DNA from: Corylus avellana
Taxonomy: Eukaryota > Streptophyta > Magnoliopsida > Fagales > Betulaceae
DNA length: 64,000 bases
Direction of reading: 5' to 3'
NCBI RefSeq assembly: GCF_901000735.1
Contig: NC_081542.1
Span: 26,985,093 to 27,049,092, forward strand
Below the pieces are notes generated by a model. The model made no database searches. It was not told where the DNA came from and saw only the letters and a list, made by a program, of their open reading frames with translations. A program made the translations under genes and the position numbers. Of this stretch, positions 1 through 12,100 are shown one piece after another (position 1 is the first letter of the stretch; the number at the start of each line of letters is the position of its first letter).

Positions 1-1088
1 GTTTTAAAATTGGTATTTTTAGATTGCACATTTTGAAACCCCAAACCCAAAATGATAAAATATGGACCGGGTTTGTTTGATAAAAAATTTTAGAGTGCTT
101 CTTGTTGAAAACAATATTGTAATATGATGTAAAGACGAAAGTTATTTTGAGTATTTTATATTTGAATTTTTTGGTTAATGAAACTTTTTTTTTTATAAAA
201 GCGTTGTCAGCCGAGACCATATTGATCTTCCTTCCCTTCACCTTTTTAGTATAATTGTATTGCTTCAAAAAAGGGGGGAATAAATGCATTTTGGATCCTT
301 TGTGATTTGGAGTTTGGACAAACAACTTCTTAAGTTCTAAAAAGTGATTAATCACTTTATAGGTAAGCAAAAAATAAGAACAAATCAGTCCATACTTTTA
401 AAAAAAATTGACAAAAGCTGTTAATGTTCTAAATAGAAGTAGCCTAGGTGGTTCCATGACCCTAAATGACAAATTAAGTAAAATTGAGGAGTAATCGGAA
501 CACCCTAATGGCCACTAAGTGGTTTAACCCCTTTCTCTAGCTTAGGCTTGATTTATGTTGATGTGATATATTAACGGATTCTGTCAACTTTTTTTTAATG
601 CATAAACTATTTTTTCTTTTTCAGTTATCACAAAAGGTAATTAATATTTTTTTAAAAAAAAATTAAGGAATGATTTGTAAAAATTCTAACAAAAATACAT
701 TTATACCTAAAAAGTGTTGGAAATTTCAGAGAAACGTCATATTGGGCAAAATTATAGAATTCTGAGCCCCACCAGTCTGACATCATGCATTCATTCACAT
801 AAAGATAATGGAAGATAATTGAGAGTCTGCGTTGGTTAATGTGTTTTCCAAAAGTATCTTTGACTCACTACTTCACCAACGAATATTTTACATTAATAAA
901 CATTCCTCTGATCACCTCTCTCTCTCTCCCTCTCTCTCTCTCTCTTTCAAATCGCCAATTACCCTGCGAGTAATTCAAATTATTAAAACTTATTTTATTC
1001 ATCCAAAAATAAGTAAAATTCAAAGTAATTTGGATTTTTTTTTTTTTCACTATAAATAATATACTTCTATACTGGTTGTAGATTTTAT
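1..1088. other. AT-rich spacer, no gene seen
   Basis: I see no coding region here. The reading frames are short and low-complexity. A CT microsatellite lies at about 915-946 and a T tract at about 1037-1049; the small ORFs on both strands at 832-1059 run through these tracts and are not credible genes. Confidence 0.6.
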
Positions 1089-1490
1089 GGTTAATTTTAT
1101 TTTAGACCCTTGAATTATCACGTAATTTGAAAAGTATTTTTAAATTTTAAAATCTTTTAATTTGGACACCTGAACTTTTAATTTCAGTAAATTTGAAGTC
1201 TTCCGTTAGATTTAGCTATTAACTTCTTAGATTTACCTTAAATAGACAAAAATATCCATTTTTTTAACTTTATTTTTTTTTGAATTTGGAATAAAGGTAA
1301 ATTTGAAATGTTATAAAAAATCCAGGAGTATAAACATTATTGTCTCATTTTTAACGTTTAAAATTTAACGAATTGAAGAGGTTCAAATTGATTGATATTG
1401 AAAGTTCAGAAGTCCAAATTGAGAGATTTTAAAGTTGAAGAGAAATTTTTCAAATCACTTGATAATTCAAGAATTTAAAGTAAAATTACC
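1089..1490. repeat. Foldback MITE-like element (402 bp)
   Basis: The first ~110 bases (from GGTTAATTTTATTTTAGACC) pair with the reverse complement of the last ~110 (ending AAAGTAAAATTACC), so the element is a long imperfect hairpin with an AT-rich middle. Long terminal inverted repeats, small size and no coding capacity fit a non-autonomous DNA transposon. The superfamily is not identified; I could not fix a target-site duplication. Confidence 0.75.
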
Positions 1491-2010
1491 CATAGATTTT
1501 AAGACAAAGATGATGGCGAGATTAGCGGAAGCAATTCTCAATTCTCAATCATCAATCAACAATTTCTTTTTCCAAAATAAAATTCTTAGTTAAATTTATT
1601 TATTAAGTTTTGCTATTTAATTTTTTAATCCACTAATTAGTTAATGATTGGTTAGTGTGATAATTGTTATATGAACAATTACGCAAGTTTGTAAAAAATT
1701 ATAATAAAATTTATCCAAATATTTTTCAGCAATAAAAATTGAGTAATACTATGAATTATATTTCTATCATTCTAAAGTTAATGTAGCTTTCAAAATCACA
1801 ATTTGATCAAAATTCAAGTATGATTCATTTAAAATTTAATAGTAATTTTAAAAATCACATTACTCATAAAAATTAATTGTAAAAGGTTCATTTTATTCCT
1901 TTTGCTTGTATTTAGTTTTACCGAAGAGAGATTTTGCTCTTTCTTTATTAGTCTCTTAAAAAATCTTATACGTCGTATATTTTTATAATATGGTTAACTT
2001 AAGTCCGGTT
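1491..2010. other. AT-rich spacer, no gene seen
   Basis: No conserved ORF, RNA gene or clear repeat boundary is visible in this AT-rich stretch. Confidence 0.5.
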
Positions 2011-2215
2011 TAGGGGTGGCGGAACCACCCCCAAAAGTCTTGGAGATGATTCGGCTGAGGGTAGTTCGATCACCTTCATAACTTATGGGAGGTGGCCGAT
2101 TTTGGCCATTGGGAGTGGCCGAGCCACCCCTAAGGTCTTTGGAGGTGGTTTCTATTTGACCATTAAGGGTGGCCGAACTACCCCCAATAACCAAAATGGA
2201 GGTGACCGACCACCT
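2011..2215. repeat. GC-rich internal inverted-repeat block
   Basis: A locally GC-rich block in AT-rich surroundings. Short motifs of the type GGTGGCCGAACCACCCCC recur several times in both orientations. Similar motifs are in the centre of the foldback element at 45783-46134, so this is probably the core of a related MITE whose arms have decayed. The 102-residue - strand ORF across it is a by-product of the repeat. Confidence 0.5.
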
Positions 2216-3490
2216 CATAATTTTCAGTTTTTTAGAGTTTAGTTTTTTAATTGTTTTTTTTTTAATTATTAATTTTATTTTTTTAGGACGCGTTAATGAC
2301 ACAAGTAACGAAGGTACTAAGTTTGTCTTTTCTCATAAGTCAGTATCGTCTGTAATAAGATTTGAAACCTATGTAAGAAAAAAATAAAAAACTAAAAACC
2401 TAAGTACTAAAAATATAATTAACCCTTTAGAATATTAAGAAATATGGAGAGGTATAATGGTGAATGAAATTTCTCATAAATATATTTTTAATTATTATAG
2501 TTAATTTATTATGCGACCTCTTCCTAATAAGACTTGGAAGTACATAAAATTTTAAACTCTTTTTTTTTTTTTTTTTTTTTTGGTTCTTTCTTTCTTTTTG
2601 GCTAAGCTTTTCTTACCAAAAACATTTCTGTTCTTTTTTTTTTTTCTTTTTTTTTTTTACCAATTCTGCCCGTTTGGCAACTCATTAATTTTTTATTTTT
2701 TTTTTCTATTTTTTCATAATAACAAACAATTTTTTTTCACTTGTCATTCACAAAAAATTCAAATTTCTTTACTTTTATATCACATTAACCTTATATCAAC
2801 CTATTCATTTTTCTTTTATCCTCTCAAAACTGACAAAAAGTTTGTCAAACACCCCAATTTAGTATATATATATTTGGTTGAATTTATAAAAGGATTCTTT
2901 TCATGGAGTATATATTCGTCCAGCTTTTGACAGTTTAATAATGAGTTGGATTCTTTTTTCTGATGAATAATAATAATGGGTTGGATTCAGAAGAAGGAGA
3001 ACAAAATAGTGTGAGATATGTTCATAAATTTGGTTCATGTCAGTTCATGTCAGCATATATATTTATATATACTCAGTGTTATAATCATTTTACTGCAGTG
3101 AATCCAATCTAACTTTTAAAGTTGAAATGATGGCAAGCTATTATTACCATTTTCATCCATTTGTTCTTTCATTGATTTTTGTTTGGACATCCATCTTCTC
3201 CCGTCAATCAAAGGAAACTAACAAATCAAGTTTGGATTAGGGTGACAATTTTTGTTCATAGATTTAGATTGTGTTAAAAGCATAGATGTTAACTCTAACT
3301 CGATTAATTTAATTAAATGAATAAGACTTTTGAACTTTAATCAGTTAACTTTGTATTGAGTTTGTAAGTTATATTAAAAATTATTAGTCATAAATATCTC
3401 ATGTCGATGCACTGATATAAAATTATATAGGTCAATCTTAATATGATCAATTTAATTAAACATGTCAAATTCCTCAACCTTAATTTATTA
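2216..3490. other. AT-rich spacer with long T tracts
   Basis: T tracts at about 2561-2580 and 2633-2660 dominate. The ORF at 2580-2930 is Phe/Leu-rich translated poly-T and is not a gene. From about 3239 a TAGGGTGACAATTTTTG motif begins a decayed copy of the TAGGG...CCCTA repeat type seen better at 7213-7606. Confidence 0.5.
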
Positions 3491-3491
3491 A

Positions 3492-3931
3492 GGGAAAAGT
3501 ACACTTTATCTTCTAAAGTTTTGGGCGATTTTTAATTCGTCATCTTATGTTTCAATTTTTATAATGCACCCCCTCAAACTTTCAAATTTTTGCAATTCGA
3601 ACAATTTTATTCCAAAATTTTCATATTGCCCAAATTTTTAATTTTTTATGAAAAATTAAAAAAAAAAATTCGGAATGGCCATAGCCACCCTATGAAAAAT
3701 TTTTAAAAAAATTCGGAATGGCCATAGCCACCCATTTGGCCATTTGGTCATTTTTGCACTCCTTTTTTTTTTTTATGGAAAAAAAAAAATTTGGGCAATA
3801 TGAAAATTTTGGAATAAAATTTGTCAAATTGTAAAAATTTAAAAGTTTGAAAATGTGCATTGTAAAGATTAAACATTAGAAGTTAAATTAAAAATCACTC
3901 TAAACTTTAAGAAGATAAAATATAATTTTTT
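3492..3931. repeat. Foldback MITE-like element (~440 bp)
   Basis: The left arm (from GGGAAAAGTACACTTTATC) is complementary over about 150 bases to the right arm (ending AAGAAGATAAAATATAATT). The centre holds two tandem copies of ATTCGGAATGGCCATAGCCA. There is no coding capacity. This architecture is typical of hairpin MITEs. Confidence 0.75.
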
Positions 3932-4427
3932 TATTTATTAATTTTGTATTGAGTTTATGCCGTTTTGTGAAGCTCGTAAAATCTGTGTATCCTGTAAATC
4001 ACAAACCAGTCCTTGTAACAGACGTCACCATCACCATAACCAGCAAAAGAGTCAAAAGGCAATACAAAAATTGAAAAAGCAATCTAACCGAACCCTTATT
4101 ACATGGGCCCAATTTACACGAACGGGAAGATGAAAGGTTGTTGATCTTAAAATGGACAAATCAAAAGAGAAGATGAAAAAGCAGATTTTGCATTGAGATT
4201 GATGGGATGTCATTTCTATTTGGAACCTAATTTGGGATACTATAATTTTTTTTTAATTATTTATAAATTGAGGTGGCGATTTATAATTGATATAATAATT
4301 AAAGAGTACATAGTTTAAAAGTTAATTGCTAATTAATTAAGTTGACAAATCAAATTCTTTGTTAATAGTTTTCAAAATAATTTATTCCTTCTTTTCTTTC
4401 ATAAAAACTTTTGTTTCAAAAAAATTA

Positions 4428-4767
4428 GGATAAAGTTCATTTAATCCCCTCAAACTATCACCTTAATGATAATCTACCCCCCAAACTACCAAAACAATAA
4501 CAATGTACACTCAATTTTTTAAAAATGACGAAATTATCCTTACTAAAATAAAATAAAAATACTAAATTTTAATTTTTTTTTTCAAAATTTTAAGGGTATT
4601 TTTTTCTTATTGAAAATTCTATAAGGGTAATTTCGTCATTTTGCTTGCATTGGGGGGGTACATTGTCATTATTTTGATAGTTTGGAGGGTAAATTGTTGT
4701 AATTGATAATTTAATGGATAAATTGTCATTAGGGTGATAATTTAAGGGGATTAAGTGGACTTTATCC
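4428..4767. repeat. Foldback MITE-like element (340 bp)
   Basis: The element starts GGATAAAGTTCATTTAATCC and ends GGATTAAGTGGACTTTATCC, which are near-perfect reverse complements. Complementarity continues about 130 bases inward. The ends and hairpin shape make the boundaries clear; the superfamily is not assigned. Confidence 0.8.
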
Positions 4768-7212
4768 AAAAAATAAATTTATTTTCTTCTAAAAAAACAA
4801 TGTAAACATACACTTACCAAATTTATATAAAATATAATTCCTCTTTGCTTTCGTGGTAAAATCATAAACATACTTAACATTCTAAAACAACATAAACTGT
4901 ATATGGCATTTCATAACGATTCATAAACATTTCATGTCATAACATTTTATAACTTTCATAACCTTTAAGATGGGTGGGGCATCCCAACAAGGACCCCAAT
5001 AAAAACATTATAGTGTAAGAAAAATCTTAAAAACAGTTGAAAATAGGTCAAATGAATGGCTCAACCTATTAGATTCTTGGTACATAAGCCAAGAAAAGAC
5101 AATTTGGATTGACAATTTTTTAAGCAATCCAAAGGATGGGTTGCCTAGAAAAATGCATACTACGACAACAAGATATCTTGGGAGTCATAGTTGAGAGGAG
5201 AATATTAATAGTGACTGGATCGGAGTTGTCAAAGATTAGTGCCACCGTGATGTCCAACAAGGAAGGTGTTCAACGATCAAGGCATAGTGGATCGCATTTG
5301 GATGTGCAATTGGGTCAGGCAATCTCCATAGGCAAAAGGGGGAGCTTTGACTATATAGTCCGTGCACACTAGGGCAGTGCGTGGGTTGGTGGATGGGGAC
5401 AGAGGTGGAAGGAGTGGAAGCCGATGAAGACGAAGGAGTGGCACATGGGCCGAGGAGGAAATGGATGTGCAATAAATTTAGATTTAAAGTCGTGGACAAA
5501 AAATGAGATGAAATAGAGAAGGAGAAAAATAGGAGGGAGGAGGTATAGTTCTTCCCTCCTTTTCAGTATGCATTCATTGGGAGAAAGACAAATCCTCACT
5601 AGACAGAGGAGGATCACAAGCAATTCACTTGTAAGAGAAGATGTGTACTTGTTTTTAATCAAAGATATAGTCTATTCCATTTAGATTGCCATATCATGTC
5701 CAAAAGTAATCCAATTGGTGAAATTGGTTTAACTATTTTGACAATAGTGGCCATATTTTAAACTATTATTCTAATTACCTTATGTGACAAATCCAACTAT
5801 CAATCAAAAGAGTTTATCCATGGGCCTTATCACCTCCTATCAATCAAAAGACTTTAGCCATGTGACTAATCATATGTGGAGCCTCCATCTAGTCTTCCAA
5901 AGTAAACTAATCAAATGCCTTGTTTTAATGCCTAATCTAATTCTTGTGTTCCCATCAAGGGTATTTTGCACCAATTATGATTCTATACATGATCTATTAT
6001 TAAAATCTGTTTCTTCCAATCAAATTCAAACATATAGGCTGTTACAAATTTAAAATATTTTTCATACACATGCACTTAGGGTTTGGCAAGTTCTTTTTTA
6101 TTCCCATAAAAAAGTGCTTCTTACTAAATTAGTAGTTTTTTTTTTTTTTTTTCCGCTTAAAATACAGAGTTAAAGAGTCATTTTTACCCACTTGTAGTTT
6201 CCTGATTTGCAAGAAACTCTTTGGACTTGACTCAAAATAGAATTTACCTTATTAGAAAAAAAAAAAAAAAAAAAGGATTTACCTATCAAAAATATTGTTA
6301 ACACTATTCATTCTTAGAGTTTTCAAAAGTCCCTTTCACTATCTACTTACAACAACTATTGTTTTGATTGGTACTGAATTTGATTGGGATTGTGAACAAC
6401 ATTTCCTCTAGATACACATACCTAAAGTTGGCCACAATCTTCTAAAAAAAATAAATAAAGAAAGAAAGAAGTAGATGAATACTTAAAGTTGGCCACGATT
6501 TTCAATGGAGGTCATTTTGCCTGGCCTCCACCTTTGAAATGTTGGAGGCAGATTTGGATGAAAGTGTTGGAAGAGATCTAGTGAGACGAATCTTCTTTGT
6601 CATGGCCAAATTAGAAACGAAGAACTCGTCCACGAAGTCCCATCAATCATGTTGCATGAAGTCTGTGTTGGGGGAGCCATTGCCAACCATCAATTATAGA
6701 CTTGTTAGTTGTGGCACGATTAATTTAAAACCTTTGGGAATTGGTACTAGGAGAGTGAAACACAGAGGAAGTTGAGAAGGATTAGGAGCGAGAGGAAGGG
6801 CAACACGTTGAGGAATTCGCATGTGAGAATGAGAACTGAGATTTAAAGGAAATATGGGCTTTATAATTTGTAATAATAGGTGTCGGTCGAGTCGAAATTT
6901 CAACTGAAACAGAATTCAATCTATGTCTTTGCCTTCAAATTTTTTCGGAAACACAAATGGACCTCTTCTTCTCTCTGTTTTTCATTAAAAGCCAGCTTAA
7001 GTGGGTCGTAAACGGGTCGATAGTGGGTTGGCAGTCAAAATCGCTTCCGCCTACACAACCCTAATATATAGTGATTAGTTTTGAGAGAGCAAGGCCTAAA
7101 TCATTATCTATCAAATACCCTACCCAAGATCCAATGGCTCATAAAAGACCTTTTTAGCGTTGTTGCTACCATCTCTTTGACACCATGAAGCCATTTATTT
7201 CCATGCTCTAAG
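4768..7212. other. Spacer, no recognised gene
   Basis: ORFs of 69-97 residues at 5136-5662, 5784-6053 and 6539-6903 resemble no family I know and overlap on opposite strands. Sequence near 4965-5130 (GGGGCATCCCAACAAGGACC and a following AAATAGGTCAAATGAATGG) is loosely similar to 53000-53130, which suggests an old dispersed repeat. A/T tracts occur at about 6135-6152 and 6256-6274. Confidence 0.5.
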
Positions 7213-7606
7213 TAGGGCTAATAGTTTTTGACATAACTAGCAAATTTGACATGAAACTAACACCAAATTAACGGTTTATGATTTTGTATAATCGGGTTCA
7301 TGTCAATTCGGGTCAACCTGTTTCAACTCGTTTAATAAACGGGTCAATCATTAGTTAACCCGCTTAAACTATGAGTAACATTTATACTAAAATCTTTTTC
7401 TTAACCCAACACGGCTTATTTATTAGATGGAACAAACGAGTCATGTCGTGTCGCCCACATATTTAAATAGGTTGTGTTAAGATTAAAAAGTCTGACTCAT
7501 TTAACTAAATTTGTTGTGTTAGTAGTTGACCCTTCACGGAATCACGGGTTGGATGGTCAAGTGAATCGGCATGAATTCAACACGACAACCCAAATTTCCA
7601 ACCCTA
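7213..7606. mobile_element. TAGGG...CCCTA repeat, hAT-like non-autonomous element
   Basis: The block starts TAGGGCTAATAG and ends CCAACCCTA, and its interior is rich in GGGTCAA/TTGACCC-like motifs. Flanking octamers GCTCTAAG and GCTCCCAG match at 6 of 8 positions, consistent with an old 8-bp hAT duplication. A longer relative probably occupies 19462-19974. The short TIRs and decayed target site leave the class uncertain. Confidence 0.5.
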
Positions 7607-8560
7607 GCTCCCAGCTGATTCTTTCCACTCCCACCATATTATAGTTTGGCACCATATTACGATCAGCTTGCCCCAAAATTTACCTTATATTATTGCCTTA
7701 AAACTTTAGCTCAACCTTTTTCATTGTATTTTTTTATTTTTTAATGACACAGATAAAGACCAAAGTGTTAACCCTACCATGATTAGCTTAGTTCCCCAAC
7801 AATGTTTAAGTGGGACCTAAATAATGATTTGATAAGAATCAAGAAAATATTATCGTTGTATCAAATCTAAATGTTATTAAACTTTTGATTTAATATAATA
7901 TAAGAATAACGGTCTTAGATTTGCACACTGTTGGCATAATTTATCTTCTATATCAATAAAATATTTTATATATTAGACTTTACTTATTAAAAATAAGTTT
8001 GAAGGCACTGTTAAAAGGAATATTAAAAATATTAATTAAAAAAATTAATTATGTCGTAGTAAAAGATATAAATTATCTAAGTTGAGATCCGTAGTCCACA
8101 TAAATTAAGCCTCATAATTTTTTTTTTTTTTTTTTACATGTCCATATAAAAGCAAAAAATAAGATTCTAATTAATAATAATAACATCCACTTCACAAACC
8201 ATAATTTTTACTTGATTGAATTACATTTTAGAGATTTTATAAAAAGTACTAGATTCATTAAAAAATAAAAAAATTACTAGATGATAAATTGAAGAAGAAA
8301 TTTGGGAAACAAACAAAAATAACAAATGTAAGAGAAGTAGAAACTTGGTTCAAAGAGAGTAGGTGGGGACAGGTAAAAGGCAAAGAGACAAGTATTAATC
8401 CATTAATGATTAAAGCATAAACAATGTGATAATTAAAAGCAAAATAAGGGCTACAGTTGATTAACTGGAGTGATTGACATCTTTCCATACATTAATTATT
8501 ATCATTTTTTTTTTAATTTTTAAATTTTTAGACCAATTTCTGTGATTGATTGATGTGACC
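7607..8560. other. AT-rich spacer upstream of remorin
   Basis: No gene seen. The - strand 76-residue ORF at 8258-8488 has no recognisable domain. The 3' part may hold promoter sequence of the downstream remorin, but I could not identify a convincing TATA box. Confidence 0.5.
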
Positions 8561-9080
8561 CATTTACTGTGCACACTTGCTATAGATGGGAAACTAAAAT
8601 CTCTCCTCTTTCATCATTGCCACTGTTCAAACCCCTGCTCTTTCAATCATTCCACGTTTTCCCTCGTCTTTTTCCCAAATTTGTTTTCTTCTTTGTTTTT
8701 TCAAAAAAAGAAGTTTTGAAAATCGGCAATTCCTCGGCTGGTATGGGTGGAAACTACGCCGACCTCAAAATTTAAAAAGGTAGGCGAGAAGTTGAAGCAT
8801 AGAACCCCACCCAGAACCAGCCAGATCTTGCCAGATCATATGGGACCCATTAGAAGCGGAGGCCGATCATGACGTGGCGAGATCAGAGCTGGGTACAGAA
8901 AGTTCTATACTTCAGAGGAGGCCCACTGGATCGCGATCCAGTGGGAACACAAACACAGACACACAACTTTGTCAGTATGTAAGACTAGAAAAACACCTCA
9001 AAACAGAGTCTCTGAAACGTCTTCACCTCCCCATCTGCAAAGCAATCTCTATAATTTCCTTTCTTTGCGAAATTTTTCAG

Positions 9081-9114
9081 AGAGAGAGAGAGGGAGAGAG
9101 AGAGAGAGAGAGAG
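9081..9114 (+). repeat. AG microsatellite in remorin 5' leader
   Basis: An almost uninterrupted AG repeat ends six bases before the proposed remorin start codon at 9120. Polypurine AG/CT repeats are common in plant 5' leaders. It is probably transcribed and length-variable. Confidence 0.8.
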
Positions 9115-9119
9115 ATCTA

Positions 9120-12100
9120 ATGGAGTACGAGAGGATACACAAAGTTCAGGTACGGCATGTTCTTGCACCCAAAGAACAAAGATCAAACACCCATGTCCTA
9201 TTTTTCTGTGTTCTTGGGAATTATGAACGTGTGTGTGTGTGTGTTTTTTTTCCCTTATTCTTTTCAAATTGAAAGTGCGTTTTTTTAACTTGGGTTTTTG
9301 ATAAATTTGTCTGTCATTGTTATACAATGAAGGGTGGACGGGAAATTGTTGAATATTGGCCTAAAACATTACATTTGTTGCACACTTGTACTTGGTTTGG
9401 TCTTGAAATGGTTTTGCAGAACATGTATTATTATTATCATTATTATAGTTTTCAAATTTTCATCAGTTTCTTGAAAGGTAGGAACTTTTGGAGTGTTGGT
9501 GTTACTCAAAATTGTTCTTGGTATTTGGAGGAAAATCCTCAAGTTAAGGACTATTGCTTAAAGTTTCCTTAAATTTGAGGTTGGGAATGGGGAAAGTATT
9601 CGTATGTGGATGGATAATTGGCATCCTGATGGAATTTTAATTGATAAGTTTGGGTATAGAGTTGTCTATGATGCTCAAAGAAGGTTGGAGGCCAAATTGT
9701 CTACTGTTTTGAAAAATCCGGTACTGGAGGCCTGCCAGATCTGAATCTTTGGTGGATATTCAAGTTAGACTACCGGAGGTTAACAAGGGTTGATATGATA
9801 AACCGGTTTTTATTTTTTGTGCTATAAAACATGTTATTCATAAAAAAAAAATGATTGAATTTTTCCATTTCGGACTGTTATGGAGTTTTGTTGTGTTGGA
9901 TTGAATTCTACATAATATTGGATTTTGTTCTGTTTTTCACTTTCTGTAAGTTTATTGTGAGTGGAATGGTTAATGTTGTCATGATTTTTTTCTTAAGCTT
10001 TCTTTTATATCTGCAGACCGGATAGGTTTGGTAACACAAAAAAGAAACGAACAAAAAAAAAAAAAAAAAGATTTTGGACATACCTGATTTTTGCTTTATA
10101 TTCGTTTGCCAACTATTACTCTGCTTTTCCTCAGAAGTAAGCCACAAGAATCCCCATTTGGTGTTTGTTTGGGAATGAAATTGGTTTAAGTAATTACTGG
10201 GTTTGAAATGAATTATTGAAAGTTGAAAGGCTTTGGGATTTGACAGGTTATAATACTTTGTTTCTTATTTGTAGACTAATACTTTGTTTCTTATTTGTAG
10301 ACTGGTATAATTTCTCCAAGTAAACTGAGGATGAAGCTCATGGGGCCTCACCATAAAAAAAAGGATGGATCAAACAGTAACTCTGCCAGAACTTCTCCTT
10401 CCAAGCTTGAGGATACCGAATTTGTGAGGAACGGCTTGTTAGCGTCCAACAATGGAGATTTTGATGAAGGTTTGCAACTTTTATTCTTCCTTATTTTTTT
10501 TTGTTGGTAATCGGATAGACTATTTTTGCACTAGAGCACTAATATATACCAAGTTCACTCAGCTTGGTGTAGTAGCTGTTAATTGTTGTTTATAAATAGG
10601 GTTTTATATGCAATATCTAAAATTTGTATTGATTTGGATATATGCCATCTAGTTACATCTCCCAACTTAGAAGTTCTGCCGATCAAGCTACCCAGTGAAG
10701 CAGTCTTAAACCAGACTTTTTGCCAGCAGAAAGAGTCATTGCAGAAGGAAAATGGCGAAATGGGTCGCCTTAAAGTGCAACAGTTTTCAAAGTGTGAAAG
10801 TGCTAATTCAAGTGCAATTCATCCTATGAGAATCATGGAAGATGAAAATCTTGATTATGATAGCAATGCTAGCTCATCTAGCTTTGAGTTTCATAAAGGA
10901 GAGAGATCAGTACACAATCCGTTCACAAGATCGCTTTCAAGACCCATGCCATCTAAGTGGAATGATGCAGAGAAATGGATAATGAATAGGCAAAATGCAC
11001 CTGTTCATTATTCTAAAAAGAATTCCTCACAAAACCAAACAAACCGGCTGCCAATGACAAATATTGTTAGGGTTGCTCCAGAATCTGCTAGTTATGATCA
11101 CAAGTTAATGATTAGCAGAACAGCAGAGACAAAGAGGGTTGATTTCTGTCAACCTGCGTTACATATGGGGCATGAAAAGTTCTCTTTTGTCCCTTCTGGG
11201 AGTCACCCTGTTTCAGATCAAGCACATGGGGGGAATGCATTAACCAATCTATGTCCTCTAAGTGAGGATTTGAAGGGAGTTGATCACAGTGATTTATCCA
11301 GCACAGAATGTTCGACAGAAAATATGACAGGTATATGAGAGCCTTCATTGTGCTTTACATTAAATGATAGGTTCAGAATTTAGAAACTCATAAAGATGCT
11401 GATGTGCTTTTAGATGTCTCTTGCTTTTGACAAATGCCACCTGATAGTGCTTCTATGAATGGTGTTTCTCTTAGTATATGCAGGACAAACTACATTTCTG
11501 CACTAAAATCTTGTTTGCTATACACTGCATGTTTTTTCATGTGCATAAGGTGATAATTTATGTAACATTCAAACAGCTTAAAGATTCTCTATATGGGAAA
11601 AAAGTTATTAACAACTTAAGTTGGTAGGAAGTTTAGGAATCTGGGTCTGGTCCCAAACATTGCTCTACAAACAATGCGAAGAATCATGGAACAGAGGATG
11701 GATCATGTAGGTTGGATCCGGTCACATTGATGTGGTGGTTTAACAATAGAGCCTGTCTAGTGATCTTAATTTAGACTTAAATTTTAGTTCTACGGATTTG
11801 GCGATATATGGTGAATGATATAACATGGTGAATGATATCAAACTTTCGAGTGGTAATAATATTTTTATATGTATCTTCTATCAACTTCCTTACTTCTTTC
11901 TCTTCCACTCATGTTTTTCTCCCTAGTTGACATACTCAACATGTATGGCAGAGAAAGAGTTTGATCAATTTTGTCTAGTCAACTATATGGCTATTAGATA
12001 ACAGTGCCTTTGTCAAAATGCAATTGAATTCATGGTTCCTTTGCAATGATTTATTCGAATGGACGATTTGATGATTTGATGACCTAATTATGCAGGCACT

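Noticed and set aside
5136..5662. Possible small genes on both strands (78-97 residues)
   Set aside because: Opposite-strand ORFs overlap each other, show no recognisable domain, and lie in repeat-like sequence.
8874..9327. 132-residue + strand ORF and its overlapping frames just upstream of the remorin start
   Set aside because: They cross the AG microsatellite and run past the exon 1 donor at 9150; the remorin start MEYERIHKVQ at 9120 with its GT donor explains the region better.
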